Of a DNA stretch of 64,000 nucleotides, positions 45,733-54,139 are shown piece by piece. Source of the DNA: an uncultured Bacteroidales bacterium (GTDB lineage Bacteria; Bacteroidota; Bacteroidia; Bacteroidales; UBA932); the NCBI GenBank assembly GCA_934717185.1, contig CAKUYQ010000014.1, positions 11,352 through 75,351 on the forward strand, read 5' to 3'. The notes below the pieces were generated by a model. It saw only the letters and a program-made list of their open reading frames with translations, was not told where the DNA came from and ran no database searches. Both the position numbers and the translations under genes were made by a program. Within the stretch, counting starts at the first letter, position 1. Every line of letters starts with the position of its first letter.

Positions 45733-45789
45733 AAATACATTGTATAACGCTTACTAAGGTGATTTTGCAGAAAGAAATAAAGGTTGAAA

Positions 45790-46455
45790 ATGAAGATGAC
45801 TAATCATATATTACAATATTTATTTTACCCCATTGCAATATTATTATTAGCATTGGCTTGTACCGAGTTCTTCCCGGTTTTTATGTATGCGTGTAGACAT
45901 ATTGTTATGTACCAATGGGTATTGTATGGGATGGCTGCGTATTTTATCATACGAAGATTTGGCTTTTTCTCTCGTAATGAACGGTGGTTACAAACAATAT
46001 CTCACGAAGCAACACATGCTATTGTTGGAATGATGTTCTTTCATAAAATACATTCCTTACAAGCCAATGAGGATCATGGCATGGTATATCATAGCGGAAG
46101 AAAAATAGGCGATGTTTTTATAAGTCTCGCTCCATATTGTTTGCCTATACTTACCTATGTGTTTTTATTAATGCGCATTATTGGTGCCAATAGAATGCTA
46201 TATGTCTTTGATCTATTTATTGGTTTTACCTTGGCATTTCATCTTATGTGCTTTGTGTCTCAGACCAGATTGTATCAACCGGATATACAAGGGCAGGGAT
46301 ATATAAAATCATTCTTATTCCTGTTTGTTGCTTGGTTTTTTAATGCTACAATTATACTATTAAGTATTAGGAAAGGGATAGTTGGTGCGGTAACGTATAT
46401 ATTTCCTAAGTATTGGGATGACATTATTGATTGGTGGAACTTTATATTTAGTTAA
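45790..46455 (+). CDS. membrane metalloprotease-like protein (HEATH motif)
   Basis: A 221-residue integral membrane protein with about five helices and a zinc-peptidase motif H72-E-A-T-H76 inside a hydrophobic segment (TISHEATHAIVGMMFF), as in M50-type intramembrane proteases. I do not see the second-metal-ligand motif of M50 clearly. It starts 57 bp after the phosphatase. If active, it could cleave a membrane member of the cluster. ATG at 45790 is preferred over the TTG at 45784. Confidence 0.6.
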   Translation: MKMTNHILQYLFYPIAILLLALACTEFFPVFMYACRHIVMYQWVLYGMAAYFIIRRFGFFSRNERWLQTISHEATHAIVGMMFFHKIHSLQANEDHGMVYHSGRKIGDVFISLAPYCLPILTYVFLLMRIIGANRMLYVFDLFIGFTLAFHLMCFVSQTRLYQPDIQGQGYIKSFLFLFVAWFFNATIILLSIRKGIVGAVTYIFPKYWDDIIDWWNFIFS

Positions 46456-46457
46456 AC

Positions 46458-47165
46458 ATGTTTCTTCGTTTTTTATTAAATATTATAAAACCCTCTAATG
46501 AACAATTGAGGAGTAAAACTAACGGTAAGTTTACACGTTTTAAGATTTGGCTATATCAGTTGCTATTAAGACGGTTACTCAAAACTTATTTACATTATGC
46601 TATATCTGACACGATAATTATAAATAATGGAGACATTAAGATTGTACACGAATTTAGAGATCTTGGATATGAAAACGAGCTTCTTAGAAATAAAATAGGA
46701 TTTAAGTCAGAAATGATTAGTCATTCAATCCCTATTTTGATACGGAAAAGTAAAGTGATACGCAGTTTCTTCTTTTTTAAGTTTAAGAATTTATTGAGCA
46801 TATATGTTGATGGGAAGGAGCTGTTCATCAAACACGACGAAGCGTTCTCAATCGATGGAACAGTACAGACAAAGATCAAGTGTTCTACAAATGACAGTTG
46901 TTTTTCTCAGTCTATCATCAAAATTTTGCATCAAAAAAATTGCTTAGAGCCATTGAATAATACGTTTCATCAACAGATAAAATCAACTCCTGACAATAAG
47001 CCTATAAACCAACGACAAAGAAAAACAGCTGCATCATCAAATATATTTGAGAGAGAAAGAGAAATATCACCTGTTACTACACCCAAAGTGCAGACAGCTA
47101 ATAAGACAGTAATTCAACCCAAACCAATCGAGAAAAAAGGATTTGATATAGATGCATCTTTCTGA
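46458..47165 (+). CDS. basic protein of unknown function
   Basis: A 235-residue protein. The N-terminal two-thirds is a basic, hydrophobic domain (FKIWLYQLLLRRLLKTYLHYAIS, then FFFFKFKNLLSIYVDGKELFIKH). The last 60 residues are a disordered Thr/Pro/Lys-rich tail with several threonines that could be phosphorylated and bind FHA domains. It is 2 bp after the HEATH protein. Not recognised. Confidence 0.6.
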   Translation: MFLRFLLNIIKPSNEQLRSKTNGKFTRFKIWLYQLLLRRLLKTYLHYAISDTIIINNGDIKIVHEFRDLGYENELLRNKIGFKSEMISHSIPILIRKSKVIRSFFFFKFKNLLSIYVDGKELFIKHDEAFSIDGTVQTKIKCSTNDSCFSQSIIKILHQKNCLEPLNNTFHQQIKSTPDNKPINQRQRKTAASSNIFEREREISPVTTPKVQTANKTVIQPKPIEKKGFDIDASF

Positions 47166-47189
47166 TATTAACTACTAACTTATATTGTT

Positions 47190-48674
47190 ATGGATACTAT
47201 TTCCACTAAAATTCAAGAGGCATTTGCGGATTATGCTATTTGCAAAGATAAATCGGCATACGGACTGTTTGCGGGTCGAAATTTACCAACCTTTGTAAAA
47301 GACTATATCCTAAATCGATTCTCTAAAGGTGAAGAAAGAGACGAGGACGGAATACGAGAGTATTTGTCGGCAAAGATGCCACAGAATAGTGATAGTCTTA
47401 TGATGAAATTGCTTGAAGGTGAGGATGTTAATATAACTACTCGTATTTTTGTTAAAACAAAACTTGACGATGGCATGGTTGCATTTATGCTCCCGGATCT
47501 TAATATCACCGCAAATATGTTCATACAGCCTAAGGTATTAACGGATAATAAGGCAGACCTTGTTGACGGTGAGAATTGGGGAAATATAACAATGCAATAT
47601 ATGCCTCCTGAAGGTAGAAGAAAGGGTTATGTGTTAATGATATCATATAAGTCGTTTAATCCATATAGAAACATTGATTTTGAGGATTTTATTGCTAAGA
47701 GAGAACTGTTTAGTACTGAAGAATGGATTGATGTGCTTTTGACGACAATGGGATATGCTCCTGATAGTTTTGATTCATTAGAATCAAAATTTGTGATGAT
47801 TTCAAGATTATTGCCAGCCATTGAGCCTAATGTGAATTTCATAGAGCTTGGCCCTAAATCGTCCGGAAAGAGTTACACTTACAACAATCTAAGTCAATAT
47901 TTCCATATGATTAGTGGTAAATGCACAAGAGCTCAACTCATATATAACCACGCCACTAAACAATACGGAGCCATTAAGAATCATGATTTGATTGTTTTTG
48001 ATGAAGTCTCAACATTAAGTTTTGATGATAGAACCGGTGAACTTCAAGGTTTTTTAAAGAGTTATTTGGAGGCAGGAAATGCGTCACTGTCTAATATAAA
48101 GATTGTATCATCATGTGGACTTGGATTGGCAGGAAACATTGCTTTAACAGAAGGGATGCTTCCTGTAAATAAGGATGTTCAGAGAATCCTACCTGATATC
48201 TTCCGTTCATCAGCAATGATGGATCGCTTTCACTTATTCATTCCGGGATGGAAGTTGCCAAAAATTTCGGAGGGGCAAATATACTATGGTTGGGCGATTG
48301 ACGCGGAGGTATTTTCTGAGTATTTGCATTACATGAGAACGGAAACATATAGCCAGAATATGTTTGATGAACTTGTATCCTATGATAAAAAGACTGCTTA
48401 TGTAAGGCACGCTAAGTCTGTTAGAAAAATCGCTACAGCATATTGTAAGTTACTCTTTCCACATATCAAGTCCTTGAATGATATGTCCGTAAAAGATTTA
48501 AAAATATTCAAGAAGCTATATATGGAATATTGCCTGCTTCCTGCTGTTGAGGCTCGTTCTTACATATATGAACAATGTAAACTTGTTGATAGTGAGTATA
48601 TGCATAATTATATGCCTGAGTTTTCCATACAGGAATCAGATTGCTCCAAAGATATTATAGATACATCTAAATAG
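47190..48674 (+). CDS. BrxL-like AAA+ ATPase lacking the Lon-like protease domain
   Basis: A 494-residue protein. It follows BrxL through the N-terminal and AAA+ parts: QWIDVLLR-like motif (EEWIDVLLTTMGYAP), FIELGPKSSGKSY with Walker A G221-K227-S228, Walker B FDE (D271-E272), AGNIALTEG, and the BrxL hallmark AMMDRFHLFIPGWKLPKI. Full BrxL runs on into a RadA/LonB-type protease-fold domain; this protein ends after the AAA+ helical region. No other BREX genes (brxC, pglX, pglZ, brxA/B) are in the window. It is the last gene of the cluster. Confidence 0.85.
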   Translation: MDTISTKIQEAFADYAICKDKSAYGLFAGRNLPTFVKDYILNRFSKGEERDEDGIREYLSAKMPQNSDSLMMKLLEGEDVNITTRIFVKTKLDDGMVAFMLPDLNITANMFIQPKVLTDNKADLVDGENWGNITMQYMPPEGRRKGYVLMISYKSFNPYRNIDFEDFIAKRELFSTEEWIDVLLTTMGYAPDSFDSLESKFVMISRLLPAIEPNVNFIELGPKSSGKSYTYNNLSQYFHMISGKCTRAQLIYNHATKQYGAIKNHDLIVFDEVSTLSFDDRTGELQGFLKSYLEAGNASLSNIKIVSSCGLGLAGNIALTEGMLPVNKDVQRILPDIFRSSAMMDRFHLFIPGWKLPKISEGQIYYGWAIDAEVFSEYLHYMRTETYSQNMFDELVSYDKKTAYVRHAKSVRKIATAYCKLLFPHIKSLNDMSVKDLKIFKKLYMEYCLLPAVEARSYIYEQCKLVDSEYMHNYMPEFSIQESDCSKDIIDTSK

Positions 48675-48703
48675 GTATTACAAGTTTATTAGATTATAAA
48701 ACA

Positions 48704-48759
48704 GAACATGAAAATCTTTGAAATTAATTCGTCCAAGCTGATATATCAAAGATTTTCAT
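48704..48759. repeat. 33-bp duplicate of the ftsE-like 5' end, with an inverted repeat
   Basis: Bases 48704-48736 are identical to 21319-21351. The first 14 bases of the reading frame (ATGAAAATCTTTGA, 48708-48721) are also repeated in inverted form at 48746-48759. Confidence 0.8.
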
Positions 48760-48854
48760 TGAGAGAGAGCGGTAGTGAACGGCCATCAGACTCACACAAA
48801 TTGAAATTACCTCCGGCAGTGTGGAATTTTCATCCTGACCCTGACATATTTTGA
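48708..48854 (+). CDS. small ORF, 48 residues, at the right edge of the island
   Basis: Begins MKIFEINSSKLIYQRF and ends DPDPDIF-type (HPDPDIF). Its first nine residues equal residues 5-13 of the FtsE-like protein at 21311. It may be a recombination scar or the remnant of an insertion sequence rather than a gene. Confidence 0.3.
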   Translation: MKIFEINSSKLIYQRFSLRESGSERPSDSHKLKLPPAVWNFHPDPDIF

Positions 48855-48891
48855 ACATTATTTTTGCATATAGCCATTCTCAGTACGAAAG

Positions 48892-48920
48892 TAGCATTTT
48901 CCACATGGAGTGCTACTTTT
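48892..48920. terminator. hairpin at the 3' end of the helicase gene
   Basis: AAAGTAGCA pairs with TGCTACTTT. It overlaps the helicase stop codon and has T-rich flanks on the right, so it can serve the island as well. Confidence 0.6.
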
Positions 48921-50688
48921 TAAGGATAGAGCTATAAAGAGCCTTACCTTTGTACATGGTGCCGTTAGTGGCTGAAACAACCTTTTCTGCTGCCGACGAT
49001 GCAAGCTGAATATTGGTGTGGTCTCGTTTAATATCTATCCTGCCAATCCCTTTGCGCCCAACACCAACGGATGTTAACATTCTTATTATATGTCTGTTGG
49101 TTATTCTATGCTTTTCCCCAAGAGAGAATGTAATCCATGTAAAGCCTTTCTCTGTTTTAAGATAATCATCGCTGTTTGGCTTCTTGTCATCAGTATTATT
49201 GTTATGGCCTTTACCTTTTTTTGCCTCTTTTACACCCTCTTTTACATCCCTTTTCGCACCGCTCTTTGGTGAGCTTTCCTCTTTGCCAACTCTTCTATTG
49301 TCTTTTCTACCTTGAGGCTCTTTGCCTTTACCTCTGTCTCCCTTCTTCTCTTTGTTGTCGGGAAGATTAAGATCCGGAGCGTTTTTGTAATAATCCAAAA
49401 ATCTGTTAAATTCCAAGGACATAAGTTTTAGGATTATATCCTCGGCATTTATATTTTTCCACTTCTCGACCATTAGAGGTATATACTCCTCCATCTGCTC
49501 CTTTACCTCTACGTTGCTTATATGTTCAATGAGCGAAAGCATCTGCTTTGAGCATACTTCGCTTCCTGTTGGAACTTTTGACTTTGTAAAGGTCTTCTGG
49601 ATCATCTTCTCTATCCGCCGTATCTTGTGCTGCTCCTTAACATTTATGAGAACAATGGATATGCCGGATTTGTCGGCACGTCCTGTTCTGCCGCTACGGT
49701 GGGTGTACTGCTCTATCTCGTCGGGAAGATTATAGTTAATCACATGCGTAAGGTTGTTAACGTCTATTCCTCTGGCAGCTACGTCTGTTGCTACAAGCAG
49801 CGGGACTGTCTTGCTCTTGAACCTTTTCATTACAAGGTCGCGCTGCTGCTGGGAAAGATCTCCGTGCAGAGCCTCCGCATTATAGCCATCTTTGATTAAG
49901 GCGCTTGCAACCTCTCCGCACTCTCTTCGTGTTCTGCAGAAGATTATTCCGTACATGTTTGGACAGTAGTCTACAATGCGCTTTAGTGCAGGATAGCGGT
50001 CCTTTTCGTGAACTACATAGTAATGGTGCTCAACATTTTGTGCTCCGCTGTTTCTCTCTCCGACTGTAACAATCTGAGGATTGTTCATATATGTTTTGGC
50101 AATCTTTTCAACCTCTACGGGCAGTGTTGCAGAGAAGAGAAGTGTCTGCTTCTGTTGCGGTGTTTGAGCTAAAATTGCATCCAGATCATCTTTGAAACCC
50201 ATATTGAGCATCTCATCGGCCTCGTCCAATATGAGTGTGTTTATATGTTCGAGTGTAAGAGCTTTCCGCTCAAGCATATCAATGAGCCTTCCCGGTGTTG
50301 CCACAACTATCTGCGGATTTCTCTGCAGTGCCTTTATCTGCATCTCTATGCCGGCCCCTCCGTATACATCAACTACTGCAAATCCATTTTTGTATTTGGC
50401 GTAATTCTTTAAATCTCCGGTAATCTGCTTGCAGAGTTCTCTTGTTGGTGATAGAACAAGTGCTTGAATATTAGTGTTATTGGTATCTAATGCAGCAAGA
50501 GTCGGAAGCCCGAATGCTGCCGTTTTACCTGTACCTGTCTGTGCAAGACATACAATGTTAGTCTCCTTGTTTTCCAACAGTGTTGGTATGATTCTCTCCT
50601 GTACAGGGGTGGGTTTTTCAAAACCAAGTTCCTTTATTGCGTTGAGCAGGTATTGGGGAAGCCCCAACTCCTGAAATGTTTCAATCAT
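48913..50688 (-). CDS. deaD: DEAD-box RNA helicase with a DbpA-type RNA-binding domain
   Basis: A 591-residue protein. Motifs: Q motif (PTPVQERIIP), I AQTGTGKT, II LDEADEM, III SATLP, VI HRSGRTGR. A Lys/Gly-rich disordered linker (about 445-505) is followed by a C-terminal DbpA-type RNA-binding domain (FTWITFSLGEKHRITNRHIIRML onward). It acts in ribosome assembly and cold-stress mRNA unwinding. It is convergent with the accessory cluster and marks the return to core genes. Confidence 0.93.
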   Translation of the reverse strand: MIETFQELGLPQYLLNAIKELGFEKPTPVQERIIPTLLENKETNIVCLAQTGTGKTAAFGLPTLAALDTNNTNIQALVLSPTRELCKQITGDLKNYAKYKNGFAVVDVYGGAGIEMQIKALQRNPQIVVATPGRLIDMLERKALTLEHINTLILDEADEMLNMGFKDDLDAILAQTPQQKQTLLFSATLPVEVEKIAKTYMNNPQIVTVGERNSGAQNVEHHYYVVHEKDRYPALKRIVDYCPNMYGIIFCRTRRECGEVASALIKDGYNAEALHGDLSQQQRDLVMKRFKSKTVPLLVATDVAARGIDVNNLTHVINYNLPDEIEQYTHRSGRTGRADKSGISIVLINVKEQHKIRRIEKMIQKTFTKSKVPTGSEVCSKQMLSLIEHISNVEVKEQMEEYIPLMVEKWKNINAEDIILKLMSLEFNRFLDYYKNAPDLNLPDNKEKKGDRGKGKEPQGRKDNRRVGKEESSPKSGAKRDVKEGVKEAKKGKGHNNNTDDKKPNSDDYLKTEKGFTWITFSLGEKHRITNRHIIRMLTSVGVGRKGIGRIDIKRDHTNIQLASSAAEKVVSATNGTMYKGKALYSSILKK

Positions 50689-50912
50689 CTGTAAATGTTA
50701 ATATTATGCAACCTCTTATTTGTGCAATATTTACTGTCTATCCTCTCTAAGGTTGCCTCTTTTTAATTTTGGTAAAGCCATAATAAACGCTGCACCCGGG
50801 CATAATCGGCAGACAAGTTTGCCACTCTGCGTTGGGTTTGCAGTTTACTTTGGCCGGCAAAGGTAACAAGAATTATTTAATTGCCTGTAATATAATGTCC
50901 AATCATTTGCAT
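50689..50912. other. intergenic region upstream of deaD
   Basis: 224 bp with no gene and no clear promoter match; contains short GC-rich stretches (near 50797 and 50850). Confidence 0.4.
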
Positions 50913-51488
50913 TCATTTGCAAGCCATGTAATCCGAATCCTTTAATATGCTCTCTATCACCTCTGTCTGTTGCTTCTTGAACCTGTTGTACTCCTCTGCA
51001 GTAATTGCAACAGGATAGCTCATGATGTTCATCTCCAAAGGGGTGTCTCCCATATTATAGGTTGGCTGAAAATGTGTTATATGTTCATTAAGGACAAATC
51101 CTCCGCGCAGGTAAAAATCCAAGCGCCTTTTAGCCTGCGGTGAGCTGCAGGGCGGTTCAATCTCAAAAATAAACGGCTTCTCAAAGCTCTCTGCAATAGA
51201 CTGCATTCTCCCCTGCATAATCTTTCCGTAGCCTTGTCCCTTGCAGCCGTCAACAATTGCAAGATGCTCACCGTAGATGCAATCATCAAATTCCCACCAT
51301 GTTAAAACTCCTATAATCTTATTGCTGTCATCCGCAAGTGCCTCTATGTTAAAGTTCTTGAACTTTTTAAATGCATTGATATGATCATGGTAAGTTCTCT
51401 TTTCCGTATAAGGAAAATTGCCATCTATTATATCATATACCTCCTTGAACAGAGGTGAATCCATGCTGTCTATTATTATATGTTTCAT
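50913..51488 (-). CDS. GNAT family N-acetyltransferase
   Basis: A 191-residue protein from the ATG at 51488 (MKHIIIDSMDSPLF); a TTG 23 codons upstream is possible. The acetyl-CoA binding motif A is GCKGQGYGKIMQGRM, preceded by the beta-4 strand IYGEHLAIVDG. The substrate is unknown. It lies 78 bp after the S41 peptidase gene on the same strand and may be co-transcribed. Confidence 0.8.
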   Translation of the reverse strand: MKHIIIDSMDSPLFKEVYDIIDGNFPYTEKRTYHDHINAFKKFKNFNIEALADDSNKIIGVLTWWEFDDCIYGEHLAIVDGCKGQGYGKIMQGRMQSIAESFEKPFIFEIEPPCSSPQAKRRLDFYLRGGFVLNEHITHFQPTYNMGDTPLEMNIMSYPVAITAEEYNRFKKQQTEVIESILKDSDYMACK

Positions 51489-51566
51489 CTGTTTAACCGC
51501 ATTCCTTGTTAAAATGTGAAGATAATGAAAACCATTTTGCCGGTCTCTAATTTCCAATTTACAAGT

Positions 51567-52925
51567 CTACAAATCTTTCTTTATTAATTTTATGGCTGTA
51601 TCAAGTGCCTCATCTTGTGAAACTTCTATATCCGGCAGTACTCCGTGAATTGAGTTTTCATCTGCCCCCGGTTGCCAGAAACGCTTGTGAGATATATTGC
51701 AGAATAGTTTTGAATTAGGCATAATGTAGCTTACGATGTCTCCGTAATGAACGTTCATCCCACCGGTCTCCTCACCAATAACCACTCCACATCCAAACTC
51801 CTTAAAAGCCCATGCAAAACTCGATGCAGATGAAAAAGTGGTGTGGCTTGTCAGCAGATAGACTTTTCCCGAAAAGCGCCCGGTATCCGGTAGGGGGGCT
51901 TCAAAATTTGTGGAGTCTTCCAGATAGAAATGGATGCCTGGGGTCATATTATTACCTGAACCAAGCCTCTGTGTTGTTGGCGTAATCCTTACATATGTCT
52001 GCCCGTACTGGCTAAACGGTTTTGGTGAAATATGTTTAAGCAGTGCGTCTCCCACTCTCGAGTTGCCGCCGCCATTAATTCTTATATCAATGATAAGATG
52101 CTTTATCTCCCTATCTTTAAGCGAATTGAACATAGAATCTGCAAATGCGGCCATCCCTTTGGCATCTACGCATGAATTGAAACTCATAACAGCTATAGGG
52201 GCATCCTTCATTATGCGGAATGAATATGGAGCATCGTTTTCATATTCGTTCATAAGCTTTTGCAGCTTTGGCGAAATGACCAATCTTGCGTTCAAGCTGT
52301 CGCTGTCCATCCCTTTTGCCACTACCTTTTTCTCCTTTTTATCGTTTTCTTCCCGATAAATTATCTCATATTCTCTGCTCGAAAAAAGAAGATGAAACAA
52401 TCCTACAAAATAATTGTCTGCCATTGTCAGTTTAAAAAACTCCCTCTCTCCACTTATTAATTCGGTTATTTTTGATATCATTTCATTACTGCTAAGGCCG
52501 TTGATGCTAACAATCTCCGAATCAAATGGTATTATGTTGTCTGCACTCGCTTTTACATACATTTTTCCTGTAGTGTTGTTTATACCGGGGAGCAGTGGCA
52601 GGAACAGATCTGTTTGCTCCATTACCCTTCTGTATGGGAACTCGATTGAGGTGTGGGCATCGCCAATCTGTGCTATGACAGGTGCCAATTTGCGGTATAG
52701 TGCAATGGAGGAGATGGAATCCGGTAACTCATCCTTTACCTTGGCCACAGAATTTAACAATGCGCTCATGCCAATGTTACCAAACAGATTTGGATGAACT
52801 TCAGATAAAGTGTACATTAGCGAATCAATATCAGCTATTGCCTGTTCTTTAGTTATATTTTGAGACTGTGCCTGCGCAATTGTGAATGTTAGCAGTAAAG
52901 CAAAAATTGTGTAGATGACTTTCAT
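51567..52925 (-). CDS. S41 family peptidase (C-terminal processing protease-like)
   Basis: A 452-residue exported protein with a signal peptide (cleavage after AQA near residue 20). The catalytic Ser lies in TTFSSASSFAWAF. HLIIDIRINGGGNSRVGD is the family motif after the substrate pocket. An N-terminal helical cap (about 25-100) precedes it; a PDZ domain is present only in rudimentary form (VSINGLSS). It probably trims exported proteins or peptides. Confidence 0.88.
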   Translation of the reverse strand: MKVIYTIFALLLTFTIAQAQSQNITKEQAIADIDSLMYTLSEVHPNLFGNIGMSALLNSVAKVKDELPDSISSIALYRKLAPVIAQIGDAHTSIEFPYRRVMEQTDLFLPLLPGINNTTGKMYVKASADNIIPFDSEIVSINGLSSNEMISKITELISGEREFFKLTMADNYFVGLFHLLFSSREYEIIYREENDKKEKKVVAKGMDSDSLNARLVISPKLQKLMNEYENDAPYSFRIMKDAPIAVMSFNSCVDAKGMAAFADSMFNSLKDREIKHLIIDIRINGGGNSRVGDALLKHISPKPFSQYGQTYVRITPTTQRLGSGNNMTPGIHFYLEDSTNFEAPLPDTGRFSGKVYLLTSHTTFSSASSFAWAFKEFGCGVVIGEETGGMNVHYGDIVSYIMPNSKLFCNISHKRFWQPGADENSIHGVLPDIEVSQDEALDTAIKLIKKDL

Positions 52926-53429
52926 TGTATTATGTATGATTTGCGGACAAAGATAACGTTTTTCCTAATCTGCATTTCTGCAAAACGTAAAACTTTTGTG
53001 ATAAAAGTAGAGATTTTAGATAGAGCCAATGCAAGAACTAAATAAGAACTGAAAAATTATGAAAACGGGCTTTTCTTTTTAAATTCTTTAATTAAAATTT
53101 GGATTAAAGTAATGTTTTTTATATACTTGCGATTGAAAACATTTATTATTGAAGAGAGAGTGAATAGCTCAACAATTATCATAGGGATATAATTACTGTT
53201 CGCTTATTTTAGTGAATATTTTGCTTCCCGTTTATATCCCATAGATGTGTATAACTGAATGAGGCTTTTGCCTCAAATAAATTAAGGAATATAATATAGA
53301 AGTTCATTGTAAAACATAGCCAAAGCCAACGCTAACACCAACGCTTAGTTATATAGAATTTTTGAGCACTGAGTATATTTGATTGTTTATATAATTAACT
53401 TGTACAATTTGTTAACTAATTTTAATGAT
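52926..53429. other. 504-bp intergenic region with dyads
   Basis: It contains an inverted repeat ATAGGGATATAA (53181-53192) / TTTATATCCCAT (53231-53242), a perfect hairpin TGAGGC-TTTT-GCCTCA (53260-53275) and the GCYAAY hexamer array R2 (53319-53346). No gene is seen. Confidence 0.6.
53319..53346 (+). repeat. GCYAAY hexamer array R2
   Basis: GCCAAA, GCCAAC, GCTAAC, then a decayed ACCAAC, GCTTAG. Same sense as the downstream lipoprotein gene. Confidence 0.55.
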
Positions 53430-53882
53430 ATGAACAGAGATAATATTTTTAGATTTTTGTTTATTGTGGTTATAATTGCTACAATTGGATCGTGTACAAA
53501 CAATAACAGACAACAAGCAGAAGAGGTTGAATACAGCTCTGCAAAGGAGTATGCCACTGATAATTCATTCTTAGATGTGAATTTGCAGGATATTCAGAAT
53601 TATCTTGTAACCCCATCAACCAAAAATCCTCATACCGGTGCTCAAATAGAAAAAGCAAAGGCTGCCATCTACAGGTTTTACAGTAATGTTACTGTAGAGG
53701 ATGGGCAATACGTATGCAAGATTGAATCCGGTAAAGAGATAAACATTTCAGACAGAACCTTTAATGAGCTTATGGACAATCTTAATCAGATGAACAGCTC
53801 CATTAGAGAGGTGAGAGAAAGAGGTGAATCGGTTAACATCCAACCCGTTACAGAGGAGTATTTGAGCGGCTTGCTGAAGTAG
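53430..53882 (+). CDS. small lipoprotein of unknown function
   Basis: A 150-residue protein. MNRDNIFRFLFIVVIIATIGSC is a lipoprotein signal with the lipobox Cys near residue 22. The mature part is acidic with a helix-rich centre (NISDRTFNELMDNLNQMNSS). The ATG at 53430 is preferred; the 17 codons upstream lack a signal. Family not recognised. Confidence 0.6.
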   Translation: MNRDNIFRFLFIVVIIATIGSCTNNNRQQAEEVEYSSAKEYATDNSFLDVNLQDIQNYLVTPSTKNPHTGAQIEKAKAAIYRFYSNVTVEDGQYVCKIESGKEINISDRTFNELMDNLNQMNSSIREVRERGESVNIQPVTEEYLSGLLK

Positions 53883-53930
53883 TTGTTGCTTTGGCTTTGG
53901 CGAGTAAAGAGGGTAAAGAAGGTAAAGAAA

Positions 53931-54003
53931 GCTAAAGCAAACGCTAACGCCAATGCAAAAGCCATAATTGAAATTTTAGCCAAAGCCAACGCTAACGCCA
54001 AAA
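53931..54003 (+). repeat. GCYAAY hexamer array R3 (two blocks)
   Basis: Blocks 53931-53964 and 53979-54003 of GCTAAA, GCAAAC, GCTAAC, GCCAAT, GCCAAA, GCCAAC. The complement GCTTTGGCTTTGGC occurs at 53888-53901, so the transcript could fold back. Confidence 0.6.
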
Positions 54004-54139
54004 TAGGTTATGTCAATTCCCGGAATTTTGCCAAACAAGATTTTGGTTGTATTTTCGCTGACATTATATGTTGGATGTCCGGAAGTTGATATTTTTACAT
54101 ATATGTTGGTATTACAGTCATTTATCTGACAGGTAAATT

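Noticed and set aside
47190..48674. Complete BREX phage-defence locus
   Set aside because: Only a BrxL-like gene is present; brxA, brxB, brxC, pglX and pglZ are missing from the window.
33513..48912. Island integrated by site-specific recombination into the tRNA-Arg 3' end
   Set aside because: I find no second copy of the tRNA 3' end near the right edge of the island and no integrase gene in between.
53883..54089. ORF with Ala-Lys-Ala-Asn repeats after the lipoprotein gene
   Set aside because: It is the translation of the GCYAAY hexamer array, has no start context, and the same array occurs elsewhere without a frame.
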